From contig NZ_CP123907.1 of assembly GCF_033783015.1 (NCBI RefSeq), positions 1,984,001-2,048,000 of the forward strand: a DNA stretch of 64,000 nucleotides, given 5' to 3'. The DNA comes from Corynebacterium sp. 21KM1197. Its GTDB lineage: Bacteria > Actinomycetota > Actinomycetes > Mycobacteriales > Mycobacteriaceae. Shown here piece by piece: positions 51,745 to 63,279 of the stretch. A model generated the notes under the pieces. The model was not told where the DNA came from. It saw nothing but the letters and a program-made list of their open reading frames with translations, and did no database searches. A program made the position numbers and the translations under genes. The number at the start of each line of letters is the position of its first letter. Positions within the stretch are counted from its first letter, which is position 1.

Positions 51745-52320
51745 CTACCTTAGCACCCTGCGCAAGCCCTCCTCCAAATGAAACATGGGTTCCCCCAACA
51801 AGGCGCTCTGCACGAGCGCCCCCTGGGCCATCGCCAGGATCGGCCCCACCGCGCCCCGCGCACGCCTTTCCGGCCCTTCCGCCCCCTCCTGCGTGTACCA
51901 GGCCACCAGATATTCCTCCACGGCCTCACGCCCCTCGGAGAGAACCTGGAACGCCACCTCCTGCATTCCCTCGTTATTCACCGCCTCCCCCCACATCTGC
52001 ACGATCATCGCTGAGCCCGGTTCCCCCTTCTTTAGCACGTGAAAAAACTCCACCAGGGCCTCCTCCGGGGGTGGCACCGCACCCGTGGCGGATTGCCCAA
52101 GCACTCTTAGCCTCCGCCCCAGAACATCCCGGGCGGCGGCCTGAAAAAGCTCATTCTTGCTGGGAAAATACCCATAGATGGCCCCGGCGGACAGGCCGGA
52201 GGCCCTAATAATCTCCGCCATCGAGGCGTTGGCAAAGCCCCTTTCCCCCAGCACCGTCACGGCGGCGTCAATGATCCGTTGGCGCTGCCGTTGGCGGCGT
52301 TCCTCGCTGATTTTCGGCAT
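51745..52320 (-). CDS. TetR-family transcriptional repressor
   Basis: The product of about 191 residues has the TetR helix-turn-helix (RQRIIDAAVTVLGERGFANASMAEIIRASGLSAGAIYGYF, quoted in parts: IIDAAVTVLGERGFA, IIRASGLSAGAIYGYFPSK) and a helical ligand domain. ATG 52320 (MPKISEERRQRQ) is preferred over the longer frame, since the extra twelve residues do not fit the family and overlap the operator region. It is divergent from the ABC-2-like gene and upstream of the efflux pump, and probably represses both. Confidence 0.88.
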   Translation of the reverse strand: MPKISEERRQRQRQRIIDAAVTVLGERGFANASMAEIIRASGLSAGAIYGYFPSKNELFQAAARDVLGRRLRVLGQSATGAVPPPEEALVEFFHVLKKGEPGSAMIVQMWGEAVNNEGMQEVAFQVLSEGREAVEEYLVAWYTQEGAEGPERRARGAVGPILAMAQGALVQSALLGEPMFHLEEGLRRVLR

Positions 52321-52338
52321 GAACACAACATAGAAAAT

Positions 52339-52403
52339 GAACGTTCGGTTTGACAAGCGACCAGAACCGGAGCACCATCACAAAAAGAACGAACATTCTT
52401 TTT
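52339..52403. promoter_or_regulatory. Two palindromes between the TetR gene and the divergent membrane-protein gene
   Basis: GAACGTTC (52339-52346) is a perfect 8-base palindrome. AAAAAGAA (52382-52389) and TTCTTTTT (52396-52403) are perfect 8-base arms around CGAACA. Both contain the GAAC core. The position between divergent genes, one encoding a TetR protein, fits operator sites. Confidence 0.55.
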
Positions 52404-52419
52404 AAGAAAGGCTTGCGGC

Positions 52420-53496
52420 ATGTCCACTCACCCCGCCACATCAACCTCCCCGGCCAGCCCCCAAGAACCCGCTCAGACCCCACAGCCGGAAAAGACCCCC
52501 TGGTCCAAGGCCCTGCTCATCGGCCTCGCCGCCACCGCCGTAGTCACCCTGGCCCTCCTGGCCTTCAGCTGGCCCTCCTACACCGCCACGCCCAAGAATC
52601 TCCCGGTCAGCGTGGTGGCCAGCGAGTCCGCCTACACCGCCATGACCCAAACCCTGGCGCAGCAGGATTCCCCCTTTGACCTCAGCCGCGCGGAATCCCG
52701 GGAGGAGGCCACCCGGAAGATTGAGCAGCGCGAATCCTATGGCGCGTTCATCCTCCCCAGCGCCCCCGGCGAGCAGATGGAGGTGCTCACCTCCCCCGCC
52801 GCCAATAACTCCATAGCCACCATGCTCGGCACGGCGGGCACCACCATGCACAAGCAGCAAGTCGCCGCCGCCCTGGAAAGCGGCCAGGCCGCCGACCCAC
52901 AGGCCAGCGCCGCCCTCACCCAACAGGCCCTCAAGGGCCCCACCATCACCCCCGTCTCTCCCCTGAGCGAGGACGATCCCCAGGGCAGCGGGCTCGCCGT
53001 GGCGGCCTTCCCCCTGATACTCGGCGGCATCATCGGCGGCGTGCTCATCTCCCTCACCGTCCGCGGTGCCGCGCAGCGCTTCACCGCCATCCTCGCTTAC
53101 TCCACCATCGCGGCCAGCGCGCTCCTCTTCGTCCTGCACACTTGGTTTGGCTTCCTCCCCACCGCCAGCCTGCCCCTGTGGGGCGCCCTGGCCCTCGGCC
53201 TTGGTGCCACGGCCAGCCTGGTCACGGGTCTGCACAGCCTGCTGGGCACCCCCGGAATCGGCCTCGGTGCGATCATCACCGTGTTCATCGCCAACCCCAT
53301 CTCCGGGGCCACCCTGCCGCTGGAGTTCCTGCCCTGGCACTTTGAGGCCCTCGGCCGCGTCTTTGTCCCCGGCGCCACCCAGGAACTGCTGCGCAACCTC
53401 AGCTACTTCCCGGAGGCCAGCAACACTCAGCCCTGGCTGGTGCTCAGCGCATGGGCGGTGTTCGGACTGCTCTGCCTCGCAGCCAAGCGCCGCTAA
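52420..53496 (+). CDS. ABC-2/YhgE-like membrane protein
   Basis: The 358-residue protein has an N-terminal cytoplasmic stretch rich in Pro and Thr, one helix (residues ~28-48, KALLIGLAATAVVTLALLAFSW), an extracytoplasmic domain of about 150 residues (LPVSVVASESAYTAMTQTLA..., then YGAFILPSAPGEQ), and five or six C-terminal helices. This topology is typical of ABC-2-type or YhgE/Pip-like exporter components. The ATG at 52420 follows AAAGG with an eight-base gap. It is divergent from the TetR/efflux pair and likely under the same regulator. No ATPase gene is adjacent. Confidence 0.7.
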   Translation: MSTHPATSTSPASPQEPAQTPQPEKTPWSKALLIGLAATAVVTLALLAFSWPSYTATPKNLPVSVVASESAYTAMTQTLAQQDSPFDLSRAESREEATRKIEQRESYGAFILPSAPGEQMEVLTSPAANNSIATMLGTAGTTMHKQQVAAALESGQAADPQASAALTQQALKGPTITPVSPLSEDDPQGSGLAVAAFPLILGGIIGGVLISLTVRGAAQRFTAILAYSTIAASALLFVLHTWFGFLPTASLPLWGALALGLGATASLVTGLHSLLGTPGIGLGAIITVFIANPISGATLPLEFLPWHFEALGRVFVPGATQELLRNLSYFPEASNTQPWLVLSAWAVFGLLCLAAKRR

Positions 53497-53499
53497 TAC

Positions 53500-53559
53500 T
53501 ATCGACGCCCTCCCTCCCACAGGTTATGCAGACAACGTGCGGGAGGGAGGGCGTCGATA
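53500..53559. terminator. Long bidirectional terminator with paired TATCGACG motifs
   Basis: TATCGACGCCCTCCCTCCC (53500-53518) pairs perfectly over 19 bases with 53541-53559, with a 22-base loop. It lies between the convergent membrane-protein gene and lysS. Both outer ends of the stem are copies of the iterated octamer TATCGACG in inverted orientation. No T-tract follows, so it may act through the stem alone. Confidence 0.7.
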
Positions 53560-53568
53560 AGCGGGTGC

Positions 53569-55167
53569 TTATGCCTCCGGCTTGACCATCGGGAAGAGAA
53601 CCGTCTCCCGGATTCCCAGGCCGGTGAGCGCCATGAGCAGGCGATCAATGCCCATGCCCGTGCCCGAGGTGGGCGGCATGCCCTGCTCCATCGCGGCGAG
53701 GAAGTCCTCATCGAGCACCATCGCCTCATCATCGCCGCCCGCCGCCAGGCGCGCCTGATCCTCAAAGCGCTCGCGCTGGATCACCGGGTCCACCAGCTCG
53801 GAATAGCCCGTGGCCAGCTCAAAGCCGCGCACGTACAGGTCCCACTTCTCCGTCACGCGCGGCTGGGAACGGTGATCGCGGGTGAGCGGGGAAGTCTCCA
53901 CGGGGAAGTTCTTGACGAACACCGGCCCATCGAGCTGATCGCCGCACAGGTGCTCCCAGATCTCCTCCACGAACTTGCCGTGGCCCCAGCCGCCCTTCTC
54001 CGGCCAATCCAGGCCGATCGCGTCCGCCAACGCGCGCAATTCCTCCACCGTGGAATCCACGGTCACCTCCGGCTGGCCGGGGTGCTTGCGCGCCAGGGCC
54101 TCGTTGAGGGAGGGGTACATCTCCATCTCGCGCCACTGCCCGCCGAGGTCGTACTCGGAACCATCGGCCAGAGTCACGGTGGTGGAGCCAAAGACCTCCA
54201 TCGCCACGGCCTGAATCAACTCGCGGGTCAGGCGCGCGCCGTCCTCATACGTGCCATAGGCCTGATACGTCTCCAACATACCAAACTCCGGGCTGTGGGA
54301 GGAATCCACGCCCTCGTTGCGGAAGTTGCGGTTTACCTCAAACACGCGCTCCATGCCGCCCACCACGCAGCGCTTCAAGTACAACTCCGGTGCAATACGC
54401 AGGTAAAGATCAATATCCAGGGCGTTGGAGTGCGTGATGAAGGGGCGCGCGGCGGCACCGCCGTGGAGGGTCTGCAACATGGGCGTCTCCACCTCCAGGA
54501 AGTCCTGCCCCTCCAGGAAGCGGCGCAGCGCCCGCATGACCTTCACGCGGGTCAGCGCGTTGGTGCGCGCCTGCTCGCGCATAATCAGATCCGTGTAGCG
54601 CTGGCGCACGCGGGTATCCTCCGCCATCTCCGCGAAGGACACAGGCAGGGGGCGCAGCGCCTTGGAAACCATCGCCCAGCCGCTGGCCATCACGGAGAGT
54701 TCGCCGCGCTTAGAGGCCACCACCTTGCCGCGCACGGAAACAAAATCACCGAGGTCCGCGTCCGACTTCCAGGAATCCAGGGACTCCTGGCCCACCTCCG
54801 CCAGGGAGAGCATGGCCTGAATGGTGGTGCCATCGCCCTCCTGCAAGGTGGCAAAGCACAACTTGCCGGTATTGCGCATGAACATCACGCGCCCCACCAC
54901 GGCCACGATCTCCCCCGATTCCTCGCCGGGGTTCAGCACGGTGACCTCGGGGCCCTGGGCCGGGGCTTCCGACGCCTCCTGGGCCTCCTTGTTCACCCAA
55001 TACTTTGCGCGAAGATCGCGGATAGAGGTGGTGCGATCCACCTCCACCGGGTACGGCTCCACTCCCTGTTCCAGCAGGCGGGCGCGCTTTTCGCGGCGAA
55101 TCCGCAACTGCTCGGGGAGTTCCGCCTGATCCTTGGTGTTCTTGGCTGCTTCCTTAGCGTTCGTCAC
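53569..55167 (-). CDS. lysS: Lysyl-tRNA synthetase (class II)
   Basis: LysS charges tRNA-Lys. The protein of about 532 residues has an N-terminal OB-fold ([24 protein letters not shown]), motif 2 around [31 protein letters not shown] (shown as one region, key residues R, E) and motif 3 [18 protein letters not shown] 55167 overlaps the end of the panC-like gene by 14 bases; the open frame continues to 55194. Co-location with pantothenate-type genes is common in actinobacteria. Confidence 0.95.
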   Translation of the reverse strand: MTNAKEAAKNTKDQAELPEQLRIRREKRARLLEQGVEPYPVEVDRTTSIRDLRAKYWVNKEAQEASEAPAQGPEVTVLNPGEESGEIVAVVGRVMFMRNTGKLCFATLQEGDGTTIQAMLSLAEVGQESLDSWKSDADLGDFVSVRGKVVASKRGELSVMASGWAMVSKALRPLPVSFAEMAEDTRVRQRYTDLIMREQARTNALTRVKVMRALRRFLEGQDFLEVETPMLQTLHGGAAARPFITHSNALDIDLYLRIAPELYLKRCVVGGMERVFEVNRNFRNEGVDSSHSPEFGMLETYQAYGTYEDGARLTRELIQAVAMEVFGSTTVTLADGSEYDLGGQWREMEMYPSLNEALARKHPGQPEVTVDSTVEELRALADAIGLDWPEKGGWGHGKFVEEIWEHLCGDQLDGPVFVKNFPVETSPLTRDHRSQPRVTEKWDLYVRGFELATGYSELVDPVIQRERFEDQARLAAGGDDEAMVLDEDFLAAMEQGMPPTSGTGMGIDRLLMALTGLGIRETVLFPMVKPEA

Positions 55168-56077
55168 GCTTGTCAAGGGTAGCCGATAGCACATCGGTAC
55201 CGTTCCCCTGGCGTGCGTGACGCCCCGAGGGCTCCTCGTTCCGCTCCGCTTCCTCCGCCTCCTGGGCGTGGGCCTCGATATTGCGGAACCCGATTCCCAC
55301 CGGCACGCCCACGTTGTCGATCAACCGCACCCGGCCAAACTTGGCCGCCACCAGCAGGCGCGCGTCGCCCTTCTCCGGGGGCTCCCCCATGCCCATCGAG
55401 CGCAGTTCCAGGTACTCCGGGGTGACCTTGGCGGCCTCCAACACGCCGCGCGCGGCATCCAGCACCGCCTGAGCCCCACCCTCGGCGGCATGCGCGCCCG
55501 CCGTGAGCGCGGCGGACAGCGCCAGCGCCTTAGTGCGATCCTTCTCCGGCACGCGCGCGTTGCGCAGGGACACCGCCAGACCATTGGGCATGCGCACCGT
55601 GGGCACCCCGTGCACCCGCACCCCGGTGTGGAAATCCGTCATGGCGGTCTGCACGCACACCGCCAACTCGTAGTCCTTCTCCCCCACCATCACGTCCGTG
55701 GCCTGGGTGATCTGCGTGAGAATCACGATGCGGGTGAGTTCAATGGCCAGATCGTCCACGAACTCCAGCCCCCAGTCCCGCGGATACACCACGGTGCGCA
55801 CCCCCTGCGGGTGCAGATCCTCCACCGAGTACCGATAGATCACATCGGTATCCAGCACCGCCAGCCGGGAGCGATCCACCTCGCCGGAGACCGCCACGAT
55901 CACCACCGAACCCGGCACCCGGCGCGCGGCGCGCACCAGAGAGATGTGCCCCGCGTGAATGGCCGAACCCAAGGGAACCAGCACCACCGGCTTACCCGTC
56001 TTGCGGAATGCCCGCGCGATCGTGGCTACCCGATCCACAGAATGAACCTCGGTGGCCTCGCCCCTTCGGAACGTCAT
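55154..56077 (-). CDS. Pantoate--beta-alanine ligase-like protein (divergent PanC)
   Basis: The 307-residue protein has the PanC fold pattern: [22 protein letters not shown] (first nucleotide motif, H-A-G-H), [43 protein letters not shown]. Standard PanC has TMGALHEGH, FGEKDYQQL and GLAxSSRN, so several active-site residues are altered (M-G-A-L to L-G-S-A-I; Q-Q to E-L; S-S to S-L). It may have reduced or changed activity. ATG 56077 follows GGAGGAAAAACC. It overlaps the upstream Rossmann-type gene by four bases. Confidence 0.75.
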   Translation of the reverse strand: MTFRRGEATEVHSVDRVATIARAFRKTGKPVVLVPLGSAIHAGHISLVRAARRVPGSVVIVAVSGEVDRSRLAVLDTDVIYRYSVEDLHPQGVRTVVYPRDWGLEFVDDLAIELTRIVILTQITQATDVMVGEKDYELAVCVQTAMTDFHTGVRVHGVPTVRMPNGLAVSLRNARVPEKDRTKALALSAALTAGAHAAEGGAQAVLDAARGVLEAAKVTPEYLELRSMGMGEPPEKGDARLLVAAKFGRVRLIDNVGVPVGIGFRNIEAHAQEAEEAERNEEPSGRHARQGNGTDVLSATLDKRDER

Positions 56078-56805
56078 GGTTTTTCCTCCTGCATTGCCCA
56101 CAACTCCACTTCTTCTCTTCCGTCTCGCTCCGCCGCTCGGCGCGCGAGTTGAGCAAAAATCCGCGCCCGCCCGGGATCGACAATGCCCGTGAGTTGGCGG
56201 ACGAGGTCGGGGGCTTCGGCAAGCGCCGGAATAGTGCGGGTATCGCGCTGCTCAAGATCAATCTCTGAGGATACGATAGTCCCCTCCACGGCGGCGCGCA
56301 TGGTGCGGTTCGCCTCCTCGGCTACGTCGCGGGCAAAGCGGGACCAACTCAGCCCCGTGGCCAGGGCCGCCCGACGCTCCCCAGACACCAGCACCGCCAC
56401 ACCACCCAGTTCCTTAACCAGCAGTTCCAGCACCGTCTTGCCCAGTTCATCGGTGTACTCCACCGCCCACCGCCCCGGCCACAGGGGAACCAGGCTACCC
56501 ACCACCGCCCCCACTTCCTTGACCGGAGTCAAGGGCTCTAGGCTCTCCCCCGGCACTACATGCAGCACGATGTGATGGGGGCGGGTGTGCGGTGCTATCT
56601 GAGCCACCGCCTCCGGTAACTCCCGCGCGCTCACCCCCAGCAGAATAGCCTGCACCGCCTCGATCTCCCCGCCCGTGGTGGCGGCGTCGAGCGGGATCAT
56701 CGCATGCCCCGCGTTTTCTAATCCGGTGGCGATCTCCCCCGCCACCTGCTCGGCGTAGTGGCCCGCCCCGCACCATACCCCCACCCTCATGCGAGGGGGC
56801 TTCAC
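56074..56805 (-). CDS. Rossmann-like/DUF2520 domain protein
   Basis: The 243-residue protein starts with a Rossmann-type loop (MRVGVWCGAGHYAEQVAGEI) and has the later all-helical part typical of DUF2520-type proteins (LEPLTPVKEVGAVVGSLVPLWPG..., GKTVLELLVKELGGVAVLVSGERRA). Such proteins are oxidoreductase-like and usually encoded next to panC in actinobacteria. The stop overlaps the panC-like ATG by four bases, so both are co-translated. Substrate is unknown; a role in pantothenate supply is suggested by the context only. Confidence 0.75.
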   Translation of the reverse strand: MKPPRMRVGVWCGAGHYAEQVAGEIATGLENAGHAMIPLDAATTGGEIEAVQAILLGVSARELPEAVAQIAPHTRPHHIVLHVVPGESLEPLTPVKEVGAVVGSLVPLWPGRWAVEYTDELGKTVLELLVKELGGVAVLVSGERRAALATGLSWSRFARDVAEEANRTMRAAVEGTIVSSEIDLEQRDTRTIPALAEAPDLVRQLTGIVDPGRARIFAQLARRAAERDGREEVELWAMQEEKP

Positions 56806-57896
56806 TTCTCACCCCGCCGCATATTCGCCATCAGTTCCGCCACGGAAAGCCCCCCGGAGCGCTCATCCGCGCGACGACGCCCCCGGCTGCGCAGCGCTTC
56901 CCGATCCTCCGAGGCTTCCTGATCTGCCGAGGCCGCCGGGGCGGGGGCGGGTTCCTCCGCCACGGCGTTGATTTCGGCGGTGTCCTCCGCGCTCGGGCGC
57001 ACGGGCTGCGCCGCCGGGGCCTCGCTTTCCCGGCTCCCAGAGCTCTCCGGCTCGGCCTCGTGGCGGCCTTGTCGCGCGGGCTCGCCGTACTCCTCCGACG
57101 CACCTCTTGCCGCACTCGCTGCTGCCGCGCTCGCCCCTGCTGTACTCGCCTCTGTCATACTCGCCGCGCCCGCGCGGTGGCTACCGCGATACGAGTCCTC
57201 GCCCGTCTCTAACAGGTGCGCCAACTCCGGGGAGATGGAGCGAGCGGCCTCCGCGTGCCCCTCAAGGTGCCCGAGCCTGCCCGCCACCGCGTCCAGGGAG
57301 GGCGCCCCGGAGACGTGGCCGGTCTTTTCCGGCACACTCACCGCGCTCTCCTCCAACTCCTGAAGCCGCCACGCCTGAGCGCGCAGGGCCGCGGGCTCGT
57401 ATTCAAAGACGTGCCCCTGCAAGTCCTCCAACTGGCTGCGCACCTCGTCGATCCCGGCGCGAATCTCGCTGAGCAGGGCGATGTCCTCCTCGCTCAGGCC
57501 GCCGCGCGCGGCGGTGTTCTCCCCGGCCCCTCGCTGGCTCTGCGCCGCCTCCGCGCGGGCCTGGGCCTCACGCAACTCGGAGCGATGGAGGCGCTGCTCG
57601 TAGGCCAACTGCTCGGCGGAGCGCTGCACCTGGCGGCGATACCGGCTGACCAGGAAGAACCCGATGATGGAGGCCCACAGCGCCGCCAGCAGGGCCAACT
57701 TCAGGGCGGCATTGGAATCGGTCAATTGCATGACCACGCTGGCCGCCAGGGCCAGGATCACCAGCACCACCAGGAGCACCTGGCCGCCATCGGTCCCCGT
57801 ACCCTCGGCCTTACCGTGGTGGCGGCGCGTATTAGCCCCGTGGGCGGCGCGGCGCGAGGTGGGCTCCGGGTTCCGGTCCGACTGCGGCGTACTCAT
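56802..57896 (-). CDS. DUF6779-like membrane protein with coiled coil and low-complexity tail
   Basis: The product of 364 residues begins with a basic N-terminus, two membrane helices (GGQVLLVVLVILALAASVVMQL and ALKLALLAALWASIIGFFLVS, each cited within limits), then a coiled-coil region (RRQVQRSAEQLAYEQRLHRSELREAQARAEAA in parts) and a long Ala/Glu/Ser-rich tail ending in GGLSVAELMANMRRGEK. That end resembles a conserved short motif of actinobacterial proteins in this locus. ATG 57896 (MSTPQSDRN) is preferred over the longer frame. It overlaps the next gene by four bases. Function unknown. Confidence 0.7.
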   Translation of the reverse strand: MSTPQSDRNPEPTSRRAAHGANTRRHHGKAEGTGTDGGQVLLVVLVILALAASVVMQLTDSNAALKLALLAALWASIIGFFLVSRYRRQVQRSAEQLAYEQRLHRSELREAQARAEAAQSQRGAGENTAARGGLSEEDIALLSEIRAGIDEVRSQLEDLQGHVFEYEPAALRAQAWRLQELEESAVSVPEKTGHVSGAPSLDAVAGRLGHLEGHAEAARSISPELAHLLETGEDSYRGSHRAGAASMTEASTAGASAAAASAARGASEEYGEPARQGRHEAEPESSGSRESEAPAAQPVRPSAEDTAEINAVAEEPAPAPAASADQEASEDREALRSRGRRRADERSGGLSVAELMANMRRGEK

Positions 57897-57906
57897 GCCG
57901 TCTAAC

Positions 57907-58374
57907 TTACCTAACCCCCTCCGAGCCAGGGGGAGGGGACACCTCACAACTGCGCTCCAGGAACACTCCGGCCGCCGCCAGCGCCACCCCGCCCAGGGCC
58001 GAGGCCACCACGCCGGGGACGTCCTGCCCGGCCGCCGCGAGTTCCCCGGCCCTGGGCAGCACGTAGATCCCCATGCCCGTATAGGCCCCGCCGATGAGCG
58101 CCCCCGTCCACGCAGACGCCTTGCCCACCACCAGGAACTGCGCCGCCATCACCGGATTGAGTTGGCTGCGATCCATGCCAATGCGCCCCTCCTTGCGCCG
58201 GGAGCGCACCTTGAACGCCAGGTACAGGCACACCACCGCCATCACCCACAGGGTGAGGGAGACAGTAACGGGAATATGAATCAGGGCGCCATAAAACCGC
58301 CAGGTGGCGATGGCCGCCAGGGCGGCTACAAAACCACCCACGCCGATCAGGAGTTTCACGGACGTCTTTTTCAT
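57907..58374 (-). CDS. DUF3180-family membrane protein
   Basis: The 155-residue protein has four hydrophobic helices and matches the actinobacterial DUF3180 pattern: an initial helix (VKLLIGVGGFVAALAAIATW), a central KVRSRRKEGRIGMDRSQLNPVMAAQFLVVGKASAWTGALIGG segment (cited in parts) with R-S-x-L-x-P-x-x-A-A-x-x-L-x-x-G-K-A. It is usually found next to folK, as here. It begins four bases inside the end of folK. Function unknown. Confidence 0.85.
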   Translation of the reverse strand: MKKTSVKLLIGVGGFVAALAAIATWRFYGALIHIPVTVSLTLWVMAVVCLYLAFKVRSRRKEGRIGMDRSQLNPVMAAQFLVVGKASAWTGALIGGAYTGMGIYVLPRAGELAAAGQDVPGVVASALGGVALAAAGVFLERSCEVSPPPGSEGVR

Positions 58375-58946
58375 GGGCGCGCCTCCTCTGCCTCATTCTC
58401 CCCCGCAGCGCTATCCAGCGGACCCAGGGGGACGATCTGTTCCGCCTCCCCCTCCGGCAGGGCACCGAGCCAGTGCGCCACCGGCTCCCCGTTCAGCCGC
58501 GCGGCGGGATCGGCCTCCGCCCAGGGCACCAACACAAAGGCCCGCTGGTGCGCCCAGGGGTGCGGCAAGGTGAGCACCGGATCCGCGGAAAGAACCTCCC
58601 GGCCTCCCCGATGTGCCTGCACCACATCGACGTCGAGGGTGCGCGGCCCCCACGTGCGCACGCGCACCCGCTGCGCCTCCTCCTCTAACTTCTGGCAGCG
58701 CCGCAGCAGCGCCAGCGGCTCCTCGGGCACCTCCACGATCACCACGGCGTTGAGGAACTCCGCCTGGTCCTCCACGCCCCACGGCGGGGTGGAGTACACC
58801 CGGGAGATGGCCACGATCTGCCCGGTGAACTCGCGGGTCACCGTGCGCAGCAGGGCCCAGCGATCCTCCATGTTGGAGCCGATGGAGAGCACCGCGCGCG
58901 TGGTATCCGGCGCTGCGGTTAGTGCGCGATCCACTGCGTTATCCAT
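58371..58946 (-). CDS. folK: 2-amino-4-hydroxy-6-hydroxymethyldihydropteridine diphosphokinase
   Basis: FolK pyrophosphorylates the pterin before coupling to p-aminobenzoate. The 191-residue protein has [47 protein letters not shown] and [23 protein letters not shown], all family signatures with the ATP- and Mg-binding Asp residues. ATG 58946 ([10 protein letters not shown]) follows GGAAAGC. A longer open frame to 59057 lies inside folB and is not used. It overlaps folB by eight bases, and together with folP and folE forms a folate operon. Confidence 0.94.
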   Translation of the reverse strand: MDNAVDRALTAAPDTTRAVLSIGSNMEDRWALLRTVTREFTGQIVAISRVYSTPPWGVEDQAEFLNAVVIVEVPEEPLALLRRCQKLEEEAQRVRVRTWGPRTLDVDVVQAHRGGREVLSADPVLTLPHPWAHQRAFVLVPWAEADPAARLNGEPVAHWLGALPEGEAEQIVPLGPLDSAAGENEAEEARP

Positions 58947-59382
58947 CGCTTTCCGCCCTTTCTGCGGAGGCGCGCTCCTCGGCAGGCCGCCGCGTGCCAG
59001 GCCCACCGGACGCGCTCGATTTACGGGAGCGCCGCGCCACCACCGCCACGTCGCCAAAGGTCAGCGGAATGGGAGCCTGGGGCTTGTGCACGGTGACCTC
59101 CACGGCGTGCAGGAGCGGGAACTGCGCCATCGCGGAATCCGCGATCTCCGCCGCCACCGTCTCAATGAGGTCGCGCGGGGGGCCGGTGAGCACCCGGTGC
59201 GCCAGTTCCGCCAACTCCGCGTAGTTCAGGGTAAGGGTGAGATCATCGCTGGCGGCGGCCGGGCGTAGATCTGCCCAGCAGGTGATGTCCACCAGAAAGT
59301 CCTGGCCCTCGCGTTTTTCCTCCGGGAATACCCCGTGATAACCGTATCCGGCCAGGCCGGTGAGCACGATCCTATCCGCCAT
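58939..59382 (-). CDS. folB: Dihydroneopterin aldolase
   Basis: FolB splits dihydroneopterin to hydroxymethyldihydropterin and glycolaldehyde. The 147-residue protein starts with [32 protein letters not shown] (quoted in parts: [14 protein letters not shown]) and has the catalytic Glu/Lys positions plus [18 protein letters not shown] and [19 protein letters not shown]. Length is somewhat longer than average because of a basic Ser/Gly/Ala-rich C-terminal tail. It overlaps the folK start. Confidence 0.93.
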   Translation of the reverse strand: MADRIVLTGLAGYGYHGVFPEEKREGQDFLVDITCWADLRPAAASDDLTLTLNYAELAELAHRVLTGPPRDLIETVAAEIADSAMAQFPLLHAVEVTVHKPQAPIPLTFGDVAVVARRSRKSSASGGPGTRRPAEERASAERAESDG

Positions 59383-59414
59383 GTTGTTTCTCCCCTTTGC
59401 TCCTTTAAGTCATC

Positions 59415-60374
59415 TCATCGGGCGTGCTCATTGTCCCCACGGCGTTCCCCGGCGGTGCTTTCCCCGGGCGCCTCCACGGGAATCTCCCCGGGCGATTCCA
59501 CGACCGTGCTCCGGGGGTTGCCCCCAGGCGCAGAAACCGCAGCCCGCCAGCGCGCGGCCACGTCCACCGCGTCGCGGGACACCCCCACCTCGTGCACCCG
59601 CACGCCCCAGGCCCCGAGTTGTGCGGAGAGCGCCGTCACCGCCGCCGTGGCGGGGTCCGCGTCCACGGGGGTGGCGCTTAAGCCGCGATCCGCGCGAATC
59701 TCCGTGAGAAAGCGCTTGCGCGAGGCCCCCACCAGCAGGGGGAACTCCCCGGCGATGAACTCCGGCAGCGCGCCGAGCAGCGCCCAGTTATCCTCCGCGG
59801 ACTTGGCAAAGCCCAGGCCCGGATCGAGCACGATGTTCCCCGCGTCCACCCCGGCTACGAGTGCCCTATCCACCAGGCGGCGCAGGGTGGCGCGCACGTC
59901 GGCCACCACGCCGCCCTCGTGCTCGGCGCGGCCCGCAGCGTCGCCAAAGCGCACCGCCTTCCAGTGCATGAGGCACACGGGAATGTCTGCCTCCGCCATC
60001 ACGCGCGGCATGTTCTCATCGGCCAGGCCCCCGGAGACGTCGTTAATCATGCAGGTCCCGGCCTCGGCGGCGGCCTCGGCGGTGCTCGCCCGCATGGTGT
60101 CCACGGAGGTGGTTATTCCCTCCGCCGCCAGCGCCTTAATCACCGGGGTCACTCTGCGGCGCTCCGTCTCCGCGTCCACGCGGGTGGCACCGGGGCGGGT
60201 GGACTCCCCACCCACGTCGATCATGTCCGCCCCCGCCGCCACCAGCCGGTGCGCGTGCGCCACGGCGGCGTCCAGGTCGAGGTAGCGGCCGCCATCGGAA
60301 AAGGAATCCTCCGTGACGTTGAGAATCCCCATGACCAAGCATCGTCCCGGCACCGTGAGATCGGCTACGCGCAT
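59415..60374 (-). CDS. folP: Dihydropteroate synthase
   Basis: FolP joins hydroxymethyldihydropterin pyrophosphate with p-aminobenzoate and is the target of sulphonamides. The 319-residue protein has MGILNVTEDSFSDGGRYLD, DMIDVGGESTRPGA, the central FASE-like NDVSGGLADENM, DPGLGFAKSAEDN and GASRKRFL, all standard TIM-barrel signatures. The C-terminus has an extra ~35 residues (GGNPRSTVVESPGEIPVEAPGES in parts) that are rich in Pro and Glu. It is between folB and folE on the same strand. Confidence 0.95.
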   Translation of the reverse strand: MRVADLTVPGRCLVMGILNVTEDSFSDGGRYLDLDAAVAHAHRLVAAGADMIDVGGESTRPGATRVDAETERRRVTPVIKALAAEGITTSVDTMRASTAEAAAEAGTCMINDVSGGLADENMPRVMAEADIPVCLMHWKAVRFGDAAGRAEHEGGVVADVRATLRRLVDRALVAGVDAGNIVLDPGLGFAKSAEDNWALLGALPEFIAGEFPLLVGASRKRFLTEIRADRGLSATPVDADPATAAVTALSAQLGAWGVRVHEVGVSRDAVDVAARWRAAVSAPGGNPRSTVVESPGEIPVEAPGESTAGERRGDNEHAR

Positions 60375-60383
60375 GGTGTGGCC

Positions 60384-60951
60384 CTATCCCTTGATCAGGC
60401 TCAATACCTCGGCGCGGGAGGCCGCCGAGGCCTGGAATCCACCGCGCACCGCCGAGGTGGTGGTGGTGGCCCCCGGCTTACGGATACCGCGCATGGCCAT
60501 GCACAGGTGCTCGCACTCGATGACCACGATCACCGATTGCGCGCCGAGTTTGTCCACCAGCGCGTCCGCCACCTGGGAGGTCAGCCGCTCCTGCACCTGG
60601 GGACGGCGCGCGTACAGGTCCACCAACCGGGCAAGTTTGGAAAGGCCGGTGACCATGCCCTGCTTATTGGGGATGTACCCGATGTGCGCCTTGCCCAGGA
60701 AGGGCAGCAGGTGGTGCTCGCAGGTGGAGTACACCGGAATATCGCGCACCAGCACCAATTCCTGGTGGTCCTCGTGGAACACCTTGTTCAACACCTCGGA
60801 GGGATCGGTGTGCAGGCCGCCAAAGGTCTCCCGGTAGGCGCGCGCCACCCGGGCCGGGGTATCGCGCAAGCCCTCGCGGTCCGGGTCCTCCCCCACCGCC
60901 AGGAGCAGCTCGCGCACGGCGGCCTCGGCGCGCGCCTGGTCAAAAGCGTTC

Positions 60952-60971
<20 letters not shown>
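60384..60971 (-). CDS. folE: GTP cyclohydrolase I
   Basis: FolE makes dihydroneopterin triphosphate from GTP, the first step of folate synthesis. The 195-residue protein has the zinc ligands in [12 protein letters not shown] and [14 protein letters not shown], plus [38 protein letters not shown] (in parts). ATG 60971 is adopted; GTG 60962 with AAAGGA nine bases upstream is an equally good choice. The 5' end overlaps the ftsH 3' end by about 20 bases, so ftsH and the folate genes are one transcription unit. Confidence 0.94.

Positions 60972-63279
<2,308 letters not shown>

Noticed and set aside
53872..55182. A 436-codon plus-strand open frame opposite lysS
   Set aside because: lysS is unmistakable by class II synthetase motifs; the antisense frame has no ribosome site or family features.
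58371..59057. A longer FolK beginning at 59057
   Set aside because: The extra 37 residues lie inside folB in another frame and lack family similarity; ATG 58946 gives the usual enzyme length and has a ribosome site.
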